Positions 24,076 through 33,209 of a stretch of 64,000 nucleotides of DNA are shown in pieces. The first letter of the stretch is position 1; each line of letters starts with the position of its first letter. This stretch comes from an uncultured Acetatifactor sp. (GTDB taxonomy: Bacteria; Bacillota; Clostridia; Lachnospirales; Lachnospiraceae). The position numbers and the translations under genes are program-made. Below the pieces are notes generated by a model. That model was given only the letters and a program-made list of their open reading frames with translations, was not told the DNA's origin and made no database searches. The stretch is from NCBI GenBank assembly GCA_910586485.1, contig CAJUIA010000012.1, positions 1 through 64,000 on the forward strand, written 5' to 3'.

Positions 24076-24935
24076 TGGTAGAAAAATTGTCCTTTAAAAA
24101 GGGCAAACGGGGAAGAACAATCTTCGTAATATGTAATGTAATATTTTTATGCCTTCTGATGTTGATTATGATCATCCCTTTGTGGAAGGTCATTGTGGAC
24201 TCGCTGGACCCTACCTCAGTGGGAATACGGCTTTGGCCGAAGAAGATCAGCTTTTATGCCTATAAGACGATTCTGTCAAAAAAGTCTCTTTATCTGCCCT
24301 TTCTGGTGTCCGTATACACCACCATCGGGGCTACGGCGGTGGGCCTGCTGATGACCACGCTGGCGGCGTACGTTATTTTACAGAAGGAGATTCCCGGCAG
24401 AAGGCTGATGATCGGTTACATCATGTTTACCATGCTTTTCAGCGGCGGCATGATTCCGGCCTACCTGAACATCCAGAATCTGAATCTGATGAATAACCTG
24501 TGGGTAATCATTCTGCCGGCAGGTGTCAGCACCTACAATATTGTGCTGATGCGAAGCTTTTTTGAAAGTATTCCCAGCACTCTTTATGAGGCGGCGGAGC
24601 TGGATGGCTGCTCGCCGATCAGGACCTTCTGGAAAATTGTACTGCCTCTTTCCAAGCCGGCGTTGGCGTCCGTGGGATTGTTTATTGCCGTGGGCACCTG
24701 GAATGAATATATGCCCTTCATCCTGTATATGCAGGACAACTCAAAAATGAATTTCCAGGTGAAGGTAAGAGAGCTGATTTTGCAGGATGCGCTGGCCGGA
24801 ACGGCGATTTCCGCTTCGGACGATATGCTCAAGAGCGCAGTGGTGGTAGTGGTAGTATTTCCGTTTCTTGTTATCTATCCCTTCGTGCAGAAGTACTTTA
24901 CGAAAGGCGTAACGGTAGGCGCGGTTAAGGGTTAA
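24072..24935 (+). CDS. ABC sugar transporter permease, YtcP type
   Basis: The 287-residue product is the second CUT1 permease of the pair: it has a first transmembrane helix at about residues 19-40, a periplasmic-side loop, later helices and the EAA loop (STLYEAAELDGCSPIRTFWK, near residue 170). Its C-terminus ends YFTKGVTVGAVKG, typical of YtcP proteins. It would form the transmembrane channel with the LplB-type protein encoded just upstream, to which its gene is coupled by ATGA overlap; a second ATG lies at 24075. A binding lipoprotein gene follows 24 bases downstream. Confidence 0.92.
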   Translation: MMVEKLSFKKGKRGRTIFVICNVIFLCLLMLIMIIPLWKVIVDSLDPTSVGIRLWPKKISFYAYKTILSKKSLYLPFLVSVYTTIGATAVGLLMTTLAAYVILQKEIPGRRLMIGYIMFTMLFSGGMIPAYLNIQNLNLMNNLWVIILPAGVSTYNIVLMRSFFESIPSTLYEAAELDGCSPIRTFWKIVLPLSKPALASVGLFIAVGTWNEYMPFILYMQDNSKMNFQVKVRELILQDALAGTAISASDDMLKSAVVVVVVFPFLVIYPFVQKYFTKGVTVGAVKG

Positions 24936-24959
24936 GATATAAATAAAAGGAGGATCAAT

Positions 24960-26503
24960 ATGAGAAAAAGTATGACAAAGAAACTGACGGCAGTGGTTCT
25001 GACAGCCGCAATGGCCCTGACGGCGGCAGGCTGCGGCAACAATTCCGGAGATAACCCGTCATCGCAGGAAACGCTCAAGAACTCTTCGGGCACGCCGGAA
25101 AGCTCCGTGAATACGCCGGAAAGCACTGCTGGTACACCGGCGGGTGAAGGAAATGGGGGGGGTAATGCTTCCGCAGAAATTGCAAAGCCGGAAAGCATTT
25201 CCTGGTGGACCCATGACGGATTAAATGAGGAAAACGGTGCGGAGCAGTGGTTTGCCGAGTTTGAAAAGTTCACCGGCATTCACCTGGATCATCAGTTTAT
25301 TCCCAACAACGAGTATTATGACAAGCTGAAGCTGGCCTTTGCATCCCATGAGGTTCCGGAGGTATTTGATTTAAACGGCGCGAATCTGGCGCTGTACGCA
25401 TCCCAGGGCGCGATCAAGGATTTGACGCCCATGCTGCAGGCTTCCGAGCTTTGGGATAAGGTGGATCCTGCTATCTGGGAGGCGATTGCCATTGACGGAA
25501 AGATTTATGCGGTACCCAAGGAGGTTCCTTCCGCAGCATGTACCTATGTGCGCGGCGACTGGCTGGAGAGACTGGGAATGCAGCCTCCCACAACCTATGA
25601 CGAGTTCCTGGAGATGATCCGCCGCTTTAAGGCAGAGATTCCGGAGTGTGAGATCGGCCTGACCGCTCCCGGCTTAAAGAATCCTCAAAACCTGCCGGAG
25701 TTCTATCAGGGAGCGCAGTTTGGTTTCTACAGAGAGAACGGCGAGTGGAAGGACGGCTTTGCACAGCCGGAAATGGCAGAGGCCATGCAGAGAATGCAGG
25801 ACGCATACAAGGAAGGCCTGCTGGATATGGAAATTATCACCAATACTACATCTACCTGCCGTGACGCATGGTATGCCGGAAAGGTGGGCATTGGTCCGGC
25901 AAGTGGGGCGGCACCCTGCAGGAAAGACTGGTAGCAAACAATGAGGGCGCCGTGGCGCTGGCAATCCAGCCCATCGACGGTGCGGTTTATTCCTTTGCAA
26001 CCCTGAGCGGCCTGTGTATTTCCTCCGAGGTAAGCGATGAGAAGGCAGACCAGATCTTCAAGTATTTCATTGAGTACATGCACGACGGCGGCGAAGGACA
26101 GCTGTTATTCCAGAGCGGCGTAGAGGGCGTTCACTGGGAGCAGGACGGTGACAAGGCTAAGCCCCTGCCCAATCTGGCTGATCCCAGCGCGGTGACCACC
26201 AGCGTATGGATCACCCCCTGGCTTTCCCTGACACCCCTTGAACTGACCGACAAGATCACGGAGAAGGCGGATGCGGTTACAAACTCCCTGGCCATTACCG
26301 ATGCCGTGGCAGTGCAGACGCCGATCACACCGGTATCCGAGACGCTGAACAAGATCACCTCCGATCTGGAGCTGGAGAAGGCGGACATCCTGGCCAAGGT
26401 GGTTATGGGCGAGATGACCGTAGCGGACGGTGTTGCCGCTTATGAGGAAGTGGCGAAGGAGCTGAATGTACAGAAGGTTCTGGATGAACTGAATGGCAGA
26501 TAA
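24960..26503 (+). pseudogene. Extracellular solute-binding lipoprotein, interrupted by a frameshift
   Basis: The N-terminus is a lipoprotein signal (MRKSMTKKLTAVVLTAAMAL with lipobox LTAAGC, Cys about residue 22), then a Ser/Thr/Gly-rich linker and an LplA-like family 1 binding domain (WFAEFEKFTGIHLDHQFIPN). The frame ends early at 25932-25934, but the continuation KWGGTLQERLVANNEG and the rest of the domain reads on in another frame to 26503. Restoring one base near 25896-25897 (after GGT at 25893-25895) joins the parts into about 514 residues, the usual size. The protein should present oligosaccharides to the two permeases upstream. Either this is a recent inactivation or an assembly error. 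Confidence 0.85.
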
Positions 26504-26521
26504 GTCCTGCACTTAAGTGTT

Positions 26522-26563
26522 GGGGCTGTCGCACTGGGCAATCAGTGCGGCAGCCCCCAATTT
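26522..26563 (+). terminator. Hairpin terminator after the binding-protein gene
   Basis: GGGGCTG-T-CGCACTG pairs with CAGTGCG-G-CAGCCCC (26522-26557) and is followed by a short T-run. It separates the transporter genes from the regulator. Confidence 0.7.
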
Positions 26564-26682
26564 CCCATATGGATAAAAAGACTGCATCCAAAAGGGCAGT
26601 GTAAAATAATCTGTGGAGGACGGAAATGGCCGGGTGTGATATAATGAGTGCAAAAAAACAGAGAATAAGTAAAGGATATGGC

Positions 26683-28920
26683 ATGAAAAAACTGGTTAGA
26701 AACTCCACGTCTACATTTTTGCTGTCATACATAGTTGTATTGGTGATTCCTCTTTTGATTGCTGCCGCAGGCTTTCAGATTGCTTTCCGCATTGTGGAGG
26801 AAAATTTGAAGGTGACGCACATCAATATGCTTCAAAGAAGTGCGGACACCATTGAGAATGAGCTGGTTAATATGGAGAGTGTAGCGCTGCAGATCGCCAG
26901 CGACAGCACCATTTTGGAAATGGCTTCCAAGAAAAAGGGGGACAACAACTATATTCTGCCTGCGATGGAGGCTCTGAATAATTTCACATTGTATTTAAAT
27001 TACAGGGACATTGACCTGCTGGACTCCCAAAGGGCTTATATTTATTTAAAGAATTCGGATCTGGTGTTATACGAGAAAAGCTATTATAAGCCGGATATTT
27101 TCAAAAATTATCTAAAGAACTGGGGGATTGATTATGACAGCTGGCGTCTGGAGATGGCGCAGGCGGATTCTTTGTCGTCTAACTTTCGGCATAACGGGGA
27201 CGGATTTGAATATGTATTTCCTTTTTCCCAGCAGATGTTCGGCGAGAAGCAGGGTGTGATTGTTCTGCGGATCGACGGGGATGCAGTCACCAGAAAAATG
27301 GAGTTTATCAATGATTTAAACAGCAGGGAAACCTATATGGTGGAGATTCTGGACGTAACGGGAGAGCAGCTGTGGGCTTCTCATTCGGCGGAGGAATTCC
27401 CTGAATTTTCTCTGTCGGAGCTGGAAAACAGTTATCTGGAAAAGGACGGCATGAGTATTATCACGGCCAGGTCGGAAAAGGTGGATTTATATTACGTGCT
27501 GGTACTGCCGGTGAAGGAAAGTCTGTCTCAGCTGAGTACTTTAAAAAATATTGTATTGCTGTTGATGCTGGCGGCCGTTGTGGCAGGGGCAGCCATGGCG
27601 CTGCTTCAGGCGGTCAGGAAGGGGCGTCCTGCAGACGAGGCGCTTCATGCTTTGGCTAACAGGGGAGAAGCGCCGGAGCGGTATGCAAATCTGGGAACTG
27701 CAGTGGCAGAGATCGTAAAAAAGCATGAGAATGTGCTGCAGGAGGTAGAAAAGGATAAGATCACACGGCAAAAGAATTTTTTTGACGAGCTGTTAAAGGC
27801 AGAGTTCAGCACGGAGTCACAGCTGCGCACCAGTGCGGAAAAGGCTGGGGTGGACATTGACAATCAGTTTTACCAGACGGCCTTTATCCAGCTCTTTTCC
27901 GGGAACGATTTCAGCGAGGTGGACAACCGGACCATCAATGAGATACGGGTACTATCCAGGCTGATGAAAAATCACCTGCGGGAAATCTGCGGCAATAACG
28001 TGTGGTTTCATAAAAAGAATTACAATTCGGAGATTGCCATCTTTGCCATTGACAATATGGAAGAGGATGTTTTTGACCTGATCAGGCAGACCGGGGAATG
28101 GGTGCTGGCAGAATGCAAAATTGAGATTACAAGCGGCATCGGCGGCACCTGTAACAATCTGCTGCTGATCTGGCGCTCCATGGAAGAGGCCCGGATCGCT
28201 CTGGAAAACTGCAGCCGGGAAAATCCGGTGGTTTCCTACCGGGCGGAGTTGGTTAAGAGGGATGAATGTTATTTCCCGGCCATCGCCAGAGAAAAGCTGG
28301 AGGAGAGTATCCGCTGCGGTCAGTGGCAGGAAACGAAGGATATTCTGATCCTGCTGGAGACGGAAAACTGCGTCAACAGAATGCTGCACAGAAAGCAGTT
28401 CATCAAGCTGAATCAGAAATTTATGGATGTTTTGGGCGGTCTGGAACAGCGGGAAGAGCTGCAGGAGAAGGTGCTTTGGATCAACGAGGTGTTGATGCAG
28501 CCGGAAATCTCCACGCAGGAATATTTCCAGAGGCTGCGTCAGCTGTACCGGAGAGTATGCAGCGATAATGTGGAGAAAAAGCAGGAACAGAAGAGCCGGA
28601 TGGTGGATGAAATCAAGGTTTATATTGAGGCCCATTTCTGTGAGCCGGATATGGGACTGGCGCGGGTGGGCAGCGAGTTCCGCGTATCGGAGAGCTATTT
28701 GTCTACCTTGTTTAAGGAGCAGTCAGGCGTAAATTTCGGCGACTTTCTGGAGACGCTGCGAATCGGAAAAGCCTGCGAGCTGCTGCAGGATAAGTCAATC
28801 ACCGTGAACGAGGTGGCGGAGGAAGTAGGCTATAACAGCGTACAGTCCTTCCGGCGGGCGTTTAAGCGGGTCAGGGGCGTAAGCCCCAAGGAGCAGCGGG
28901 AACGAAACGAAATGGAATAA
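26683..28920 (+). CDS. Membrane-bound AraC-family regulator of sugar use
   Basis: The 745-residue product has transmembrane helix 1 (about residues 11-32), an extracellular Cache-like sensor region, transmembrane helix 2 (about 287-308), a long cytoplasmic linker and a C-terminal AraC DNA-binding domain with two helix-turn-helices (VGSEFRVSESYLSTLFKEQS and EVAEEVGYNSVQSFRRAFKR). This one-component layout is typical of regulators next to LplB/YtcP transporters and GH43 enzymes; it probably senses released sugars and activates the locus. I prefer the ATG at 26683 with AAAGGA upstream; ATG 26626 also has GGAGG, while an extended -10 (TGATATAAT, 26637-26645) may place the promoter inside that longer frame. 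Confidence 0.88.
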   Translation: MKKLVRNSTSTFLLSYIVVLVIPLLIAAAGFQIAFRIVEENLKVTHINMLQRSADTIENELVNMESVALQIASDSTILEMASKKKGDNNYILPAMEALNNFTLYLNYRDIDLLDSQRAYIYLKNSDLVLYEKSYYKPDIFKNYLKNWGIDYDSWRLEMAQADSLSSNFRHNGDGFEYVFPFSQQMFGEKQGVIVLRIDGDAVTRKMEFINDLNSRETYMVEILDVTGEQLWASHSAEEFPEFSLSELENSYLEKDGMSIITARSEKVDLYYVLVLPVKESLSQLSTLKNIVLLLMLAAVVAGAAMALLQAVRKGRPADEALHALANRGEAPERYANLGTAVAEIVKKHENVLQEVEKDKITRQKNFFDELLKAEFSTESQLRTSAEKAGVDIDNQFYQTAFIQLFSGNDFSEVDNRTINEIRVLSRLMKNHLREICGNNVWFHKKNYNSEIAIFAIDNMEEDVFDLIRQTGEWVLAECKIEITSGIGGTCNNLLLIWRSMEEARIALENCSRENPVVSYRAELVKRDECYFPAIAREKLEESIRCGQWQETKDILILLETENCVNRMLHRKQFIKLNQKFMDVLGGLEQREELQEKVLWINEVLMQPEISTQEYFQRLRQLYRRVCSDNVEKKQEQKSRMVDEIKVYIEAHFCEPDMGLARVGSEFRVSESYLSTLFKEQSGVNFGDFLETLRIGKACELLQDKSITVNEVAEEVGYNSVQSFRRAFKRVRGVSPKEQRERNEME

Positions 28921-28981
28921 ACTGGAATAAAGCAGCCTGCGTTGTAAAGGCGGCATATGATAATAAAGATGGGGGAATCGC

Positions 28982-30880
28982 ATGAAAGATATATTCGAGA
29001 TCATCAGATCACAGGATTTGGAGGGATTAAAGAAATTTCTGGAGCAATACCCCAGAGGGCTGGACGTGGCCACGGAGGATGGCGTCTGGGCTCTTCACGC
29101 GGTAATGGATCAGGGGGACCTGGACATGGCCAGGTTTGTAACCGAGTACGGCATTATCAATATGAATCTGCTGGACCGCCAGGGGAACACGGTTCTCCAC
29201 CACGGGGTGCGGTCCGGAAATCTGGAGCTGGTAAGGTATCTGACCGAGCGGGTGGATTCCCCAGTGGATCAGGCCAATCTCCACGGCGTCACGCCTTATG
29301 ATCTGGCAGTGTCGCTGGGGAAAAGGGAAATACAGGCATATTTTGAGGAAAGGCTTGGAGCTTCTGCGGAGGAGCTGTATCACAATCCCGTCTGCCGCGG
29401 AATGCACCCGGATCCTTCCATTGTGCGGGTGGGGGAAGATTACTATATGGTGAATTCCTCCTTTATGTATTTCCCCTGTATCCCGGTGTCCCATTCCAGA
29501 GATTTGCTTCACTGGCAGGTGATCGGATATGCCATTACCAATCCGGAGTGGGCAGGGCTTGAAAGCCTGGAAGGGGGCAGAGGCTACTGGGCGCCGGATA
29601 TTTCCTATTATGAGGGAAGCTTTTACATTACGGCCACTTACCGCCTGAATGAGGGCGGACTGCCCCAGAGATTACAGATGGTTACTTCCTCAAAAAAGCC
29701 GGAGGGTCCTTACTGCGAGCCGGTATTTTTGGAAGAGGAAGGAATCGACCCTTCCATTTTCACGGATCTAGACGGCAGGCGGTATATGCTTTTAAACCGG
29801 GGGGCCAGAATTTTTGAGATCAGCGGAGACGGCAGAAGGATATTGTCAAGGCCTGAGCTGCTCTGGTACGGCCAAAATAAAAAGGCCTCCGAAGGGCCCC
29901 ACATGATCTATAAGGACGGCTATTATTATTTGTTCATGGCGGAGGGCGGCACCGGCATGGGGCATCGTATAACCGTAGCCCGCTCCAGGGAGCTGAAGGG
30001 TGTGTATGAATCCTGTCCTTATAACCCGATTTTGCGGCAGTGGGACGAAAAGCGGCTGATTCAGTGCTGCGGACACGGGATGCCGGTGGAGACTCAGGAC
30101 GGCCAATGGTATATGGTCTACCTCTGCAACCGCATCAGTACATCGGGCTATGCAGTTTTGGGCAGGGAGACCTGTCTGGATCCCATTACCTGGACGGCGG
30201 ACGGCTGGCCTTTGGTGAATTCTTTAAAGGGTCCCTCCGAGCTGCAAAGAAAGCCAAAGCTATCCTGTAAGGAAGCCGGAGGCAGGAAGCAGGAAGAGAA
30301 TTTGGGGCTTTGGAGTCAGTGGTGTACCGTCCGCGGGGCAGCGGCAGACACCTATGAAAAGCAGGGTGAAGAGCTTTTGATTCACGGGAACGGAAAGGAC
30401 TTAAATCAAATTGGTTATAATACCGTTCTGCTGAAGCATCAGACGGACTTTTGCTTTGAAATAACGGCGAAGGTGGCCGTGGAAAATGACGGGGCTGGGG
30501 ACTGGGATGCAGGACTGACCTGCTATTATGACGAGAACAGTTATCTGAAGCTGGGGCTGGCCTGCCGGGGCGGACAGCCGGGGATTCTTACCGCAGAGTA
30601 TGTGGATGAGGGCTATGTGACGGAAAGCTTTCTTCCGCTGTCAGAGGGCGGAAAGGCGGAGCTTAGGATTGTCACGGAGCATTTAAAACGTACCCTGTAT
30701 TACAGGCATAAGGACCAGTGGCAGCAGGCGGCAGTTTTTGACAATACCTCTTACTTAAGCAGTGAGGGCTTGAAGAAGGGAAAGCGCTTCACCGGGGCCG
30801 CAGCCGGAATTTATGTGAATGGGGCGGTAACGGGACGGTTTGTAGAGATAGAAATGAACTCCGCGGATCAGGAGGGATAG
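28982..30880 (+). CDS. Ankyrin-repeat/GH43 fusion glycosidase
   Basis: The 632-residue product has an ankyrin-like N-terminus (about residues 1-115: LEGLKKFLEQYP, then GNTVLHHGVRSGNLELVRYL and LHGVTPYDLAVSLGKREIQA). A GH43 five-bladed propeller follows (MHPDPSIVRVG with the base Asp near residue 142, IDPSIFTDLDGRRYML, SEGPHMIYKDG with the acid Glu near 302) and then a beta-sandwich of the GH43_C2 kind. No signal peptide is seen, so it is probably cytoplasmic and cleaves imported xylo- or arabino-oligosaccharides. It is followed 10 bases later by a second GH43 gene. The ankyrin fusion is unusual for this family. Confidence 0.85.
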   Translation: MKDIFEIIRSQDLEGLKKFLEQYPRGLDVATEDGVWALHAVMDQGDLDMARFVTEYGIINMNLLDRQGNTVLHHGVRSGNLELVRYLTERVDSPVDQANLHGVTPYDLAVSLGKREIQAYFEERLGASAEELYHNPVCRGMHPDPSIVRVGEDYYMVNSSFMYFPCIPVSHSRDLLHWQVIGYAITNPEWAGLESLEGGRGYWAPDISYYEGSFYITATYRLNEGGLPQRLQMVTSSKKPEGPYCEPVFLEEEGIDPSIFTDLDGRRYMLLNRGARIFEISGDGRRILSRPELLWYGQNKKASEGPHMIYKDGYYYLFMAEGGTGMGHRITVARSRELKGVYESCPYNPILRQWDEKRLIQCCGHGMPVETQDGQWYMVYLCNRISTSGYAVLGRETCLDPITWTADGWPLVNSLKGPSELQRKPKLSCKEAGGRKQEENLGLWSQWCTVRGAAADTYEKQGEELLIHGNGKDLNQIGYNTVLLKHQTDFCFEITAKVAVENDGAGDWDAGLTCYYDENSYLKLGLACRGGQPGILTAEYVDEGYVTESFLPLSEGGKAELRIVTEHLKRTLYYRHKDQWQQAAVFDNTSYLSSEGLKKGKRFTGAAAGIYVNGAVTGRFVEIEMNSADQEG

Positions 30881-30890
30881 GAGGAAGGAA

Positions 30891-32459
30891 ATGAAGCAAA
30901 CGGACAGAGCAAATGTGAAAAAAATGTGGATTGCCGATCAGGGGGACGGGACCTACCGTAATCCCATTCTCTACACGGATTATTCGGACCCGGATGCCAT
31001 CCGGGTGGGGGAGGATTTTTTTATGGTGGCCTCCAGCTTCAGCAACGCGCCGGGGGTGCCTCTGCTGCATTCAAAGGATCTGGTGAACTGGAGGGTAGTC
31101 AATTACTGCATGGAGCGGCTTCCCTTTGAACGATATGACAAGCCGGCTCATGGCTGCGGCGCCTGGGCCCCCGCCATTCGTTACCATGAGGGTATTTATT
31201 ATGTATTTGTGCCCTTTCCGGACGAAGGAATTTTTATGTGCCGGACAAGGGAGCCCTTCGGAAAATGGGAAGAACCGGTGTGCGTCAAGAAAAACAGGGG
31301 CTGGATAGATCCCTGTCCGTTTTGGGACGATGACGGCAAAGCTTATCTGGTCAACGCCTTTGCCAACAGCCGCATTGGCTTTAAGAGTGCGCTGTATATC
31401 TCCCCTTTAAGCCCGGACGGCACGGCCCTGCTGGGGGGCGGAGACGGCGGCTGCTTTGTCTATGACGGCCATGCCACCCAGCCCACCATTGAGGGACCGA
31501 AGCTTTATAAAAGAAACGGCTGGTATTATATCTTTGCACCGGCAGGCGGGGTGAAAACCGGCTGGCAGACGGTCCTGCGTTCCCGGCATATTTATGGGCC
31601 CTATGAGGAAAAAATCGTCATGCGCCAGGGGAACAGTCCGGTAAACGGCCCTCACCAGGGCGCCTGGGTGGATACGCCGGAGGGAGAGGACTGGTTTCTG
31701 CATTTCCAGGATGTGGGAAACGCGGGCAGGATCGTACATCTGCAGCCCATGCGCTGGGTGGACGACTGGCCGGTAATCGGCGCGGACGAGGACAACGACG
31801 GCTGCGGGGAGCCGGTGATGCAGTACCGGAAACCCCGGATCAGGGAAGGAGTGGTACAGCCCGCGGATGCTCCGGAGGACAGTGACTATTTCGATCAGGA
31901 GACGCTGGGGCTGCAGTGGCAGTGGAACGCTAATTACAGAAAAGAATGGTATTCTGCGGAGAAAGACGGCTTAAGGCTCTATGCGCAGCAGACGGAAGAA
32001 AAGCTGCCTCTTTGCGATGTGCCCAATTTGCTGTTGCAGAAATGGCCGGCTCCGGAGTTTACGGTTACTGCCTGCCTGGGGCTGGAGGAAATGCAGGACG
32101 GGGATGTGTGCGGCATGGTTTCTCTGGGGGGATGGTATGACAGCATCCTGGTCAGCAAACGGGAGGGAAAGTTGTTCCTGCATCAAAGAACGGGGCTTTT
32201 TGCGGACAGGAAGGAGACGGACACGGAGCTGGAAGCCTTCAGCGGAAACAGGGTATATATCCGGATGCGGGTGGAAGCGGAAAGCCGCATTTCCTGGGAA
32301 GCGGGGAGCAGTCCGGACAGTCTGCATCCGGTGGGAGAGACTACGGAGGCCGCACCCGGCAGATGGGTGGGCGTGAAAGCGGGACTTATGGCCATTCATG
32401 AGGGGCCGGGGGCCTGCGGCCTGATAACGGCGGAAGCTTTTGTATACGAAAAGTTATGA
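30891..32459 (+). CDS. GH43 family beta-xylosidase/arabinofuranosidase
   Basis: The 522-residue product is a GH43 exo-glycosidase: TDYSDPDAIRVGEDFFMVAS carries the base Asp near residue 32, RGWIDPCPFWDDDGKAYLV the pKa-tuning Asp near 138 and QPTIEGPKLYKRNGWYY the acid Glu near 200. A C-terminal beta-sandwich follows. No signal peptide is visible, so it probably acts in the cytoplasm on oligosaccharides taken up by the upstream transporter. It starts 10 bases after the ankyrin-GH43 gene with an AGGAAGG ribosome site. The two enzymes differ enough to act on different linkages; the precise substrates cannot be told. Confidence 0.92.
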   Translation: MKQTDRANVKKMWIADQGDGTYRNPILYTDYSDPDAIRVGEDFFMVASSFSNAPGVPLLHSKDLVNWRVVNYCMERLPFERYDKPAHGCGAWAPAIRYHEGIYYVFVPFPDEGIFMCRTREPFGKWEEPVCVKKNRGWIDPCPFWDDDGKAYLVNAFANSRIGFKSALYISPLSPDGTALLGGGDGGCFVYDGHATQPTIEGPKLYKRNGWYYIFAPAGGVKTGWQTVLRSRHIYGPYEEKIVMRQGNSPVNGPHQGAWVDTPEGEDWFLHFQDVGNAGRIVHLQPMRWVDDWPVIGADEDNDGCGEPVMQYRKPRIREGVVQPADAPEDSDYFDQETLGLQWQWNANYRKEWYSAEKDGLRLYAQQTEEKLPLCDVPNLLLQKWPAPEFTVTACLGLEEMQDGDVCGMVSLGGWYDSILVSKREGKLFLHQRTGLFADRKETDTELEAFSGNRVYIRMRVEAESRISWEAGSSPDSLHPVGETTEAAPGRWVGVKAGLMAIHEGPGACGLITAEAFVYEKL

Positions 32460-32632
32460 ATATCATTATGATTCCGGCAAGTATCGTATCATTTCATAAT
32501 AGGAAATTTCAAGCGGACTGATTGCGTACATTTCCGTTCAAATATTGTATGAATAATAATTTTTTGGATACAAATACTAGAAATACTTACAAACAATGCC
32601 AAATACAATTATTTGAACGGAGGACTTTTAGC

Positions 32633-33178
32633 ATGAAAGCAACAGGAATTGTAAGAAGAATAGATGATCTTGGCCGTATTGTCATCCCTAAGGAGATCCG
32701 CAGAACATTACACATCAGAGAGTCGGACCCGCTGGAAATTTATACGGACAGGGACGGGCAGGTCATTTTAAAGAAATATTCCCCCATCGGCGAGTTGATT
32801 ACCTTTGCCAGGCAATACGTGGAGAGCCTGGCTCAGGTGTCGGGACATGCGGCGCTGATTGCAGACAGAGATCAGTTTATTGCGGCGGCAGGCGGCTATA
32901 AGCAGCTTGTCAACAAGGCAGTGGGAAGGCAGCTGGATGAAAAGGTCCACAACAGAGAGACGGTGATGGCGTCCAGAGGCGACAGAAACTTTATCAGTGT
33001 ATGCGACGAAGGAACCGAGGACTACCAGCATGAAGCCATTGCCCCGATTTTGTGCGAGGGCGACATTATCGGCAGTGTGGTGCTGCTTCAGAATGATAAC
33101 AAGAGCCGCATGGGGGAGGTGGAACAAAAGCTGCTCCAGTCTGCCGTTACATTTTTAGGCCGGCAGATGGAGCAGTAA
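32633..33178 (+). CDS. spoVT: Stage V sporulation regulator SpoVT
   Basis: The 181-residue product starts MKATGIVRRIDDLGRIVIPK, the AbrB-like swapped-hairpin DNA-binding domain, continues RRTLHIRESDPLEIY, and has a C-terminal GAF-like domain (YQHEAIAPILCEGDIIGSVV). It regulates late forespore genes. GGAGGA lies 9-10 bases before the ATG; an in-frame upstream extension lacks this. It stands alone and shares a hairpin with the convergent diguanylate cyclase gene. I looked for a forespore sigma promoter and found only a partial -10 (CATAATA near 32495). Confidence 0.95.
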   Translation: MKATGIVRRIDDLGRIVIPKEIRRTLHIRESDPLEIYTDRDGQVILKKYSPIGELITFARQYVESLAQVSGHAALIADRDQFIAAAGGYKQLVNKAVGRQLDEKVHNRETVMASRGDRNFISVCDEGTEDYQHEAIAPILCEGDIIGSVVLLQNDNKSRMGEVEQKLLQSAVTFLGRQMEQ

Positions 33179-33187
33179 AACGGTAAA

Positions 33188-33209
33188 AGGGGCGGAGGCC
33201 TTCGCCCCT
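33188..33209. terminator. Shared terminator hairpin between convergent genes
   Basis: AGGGGCG (33188-33194) pairs with CGCCCCT (33203-33209). It overlaps the stop codon of the leftward diguanylate cyclase. T-run is weak on the plus strand. Confidence 0.5.

Noticed and set aside
32457..32501. Forespore sigma-G promoter for spoVT
   Set aside because: TGAATA (32457-32462) and CATAATA (32495-32501) are each good but lie 32 bases apart, twice the needed spacing.
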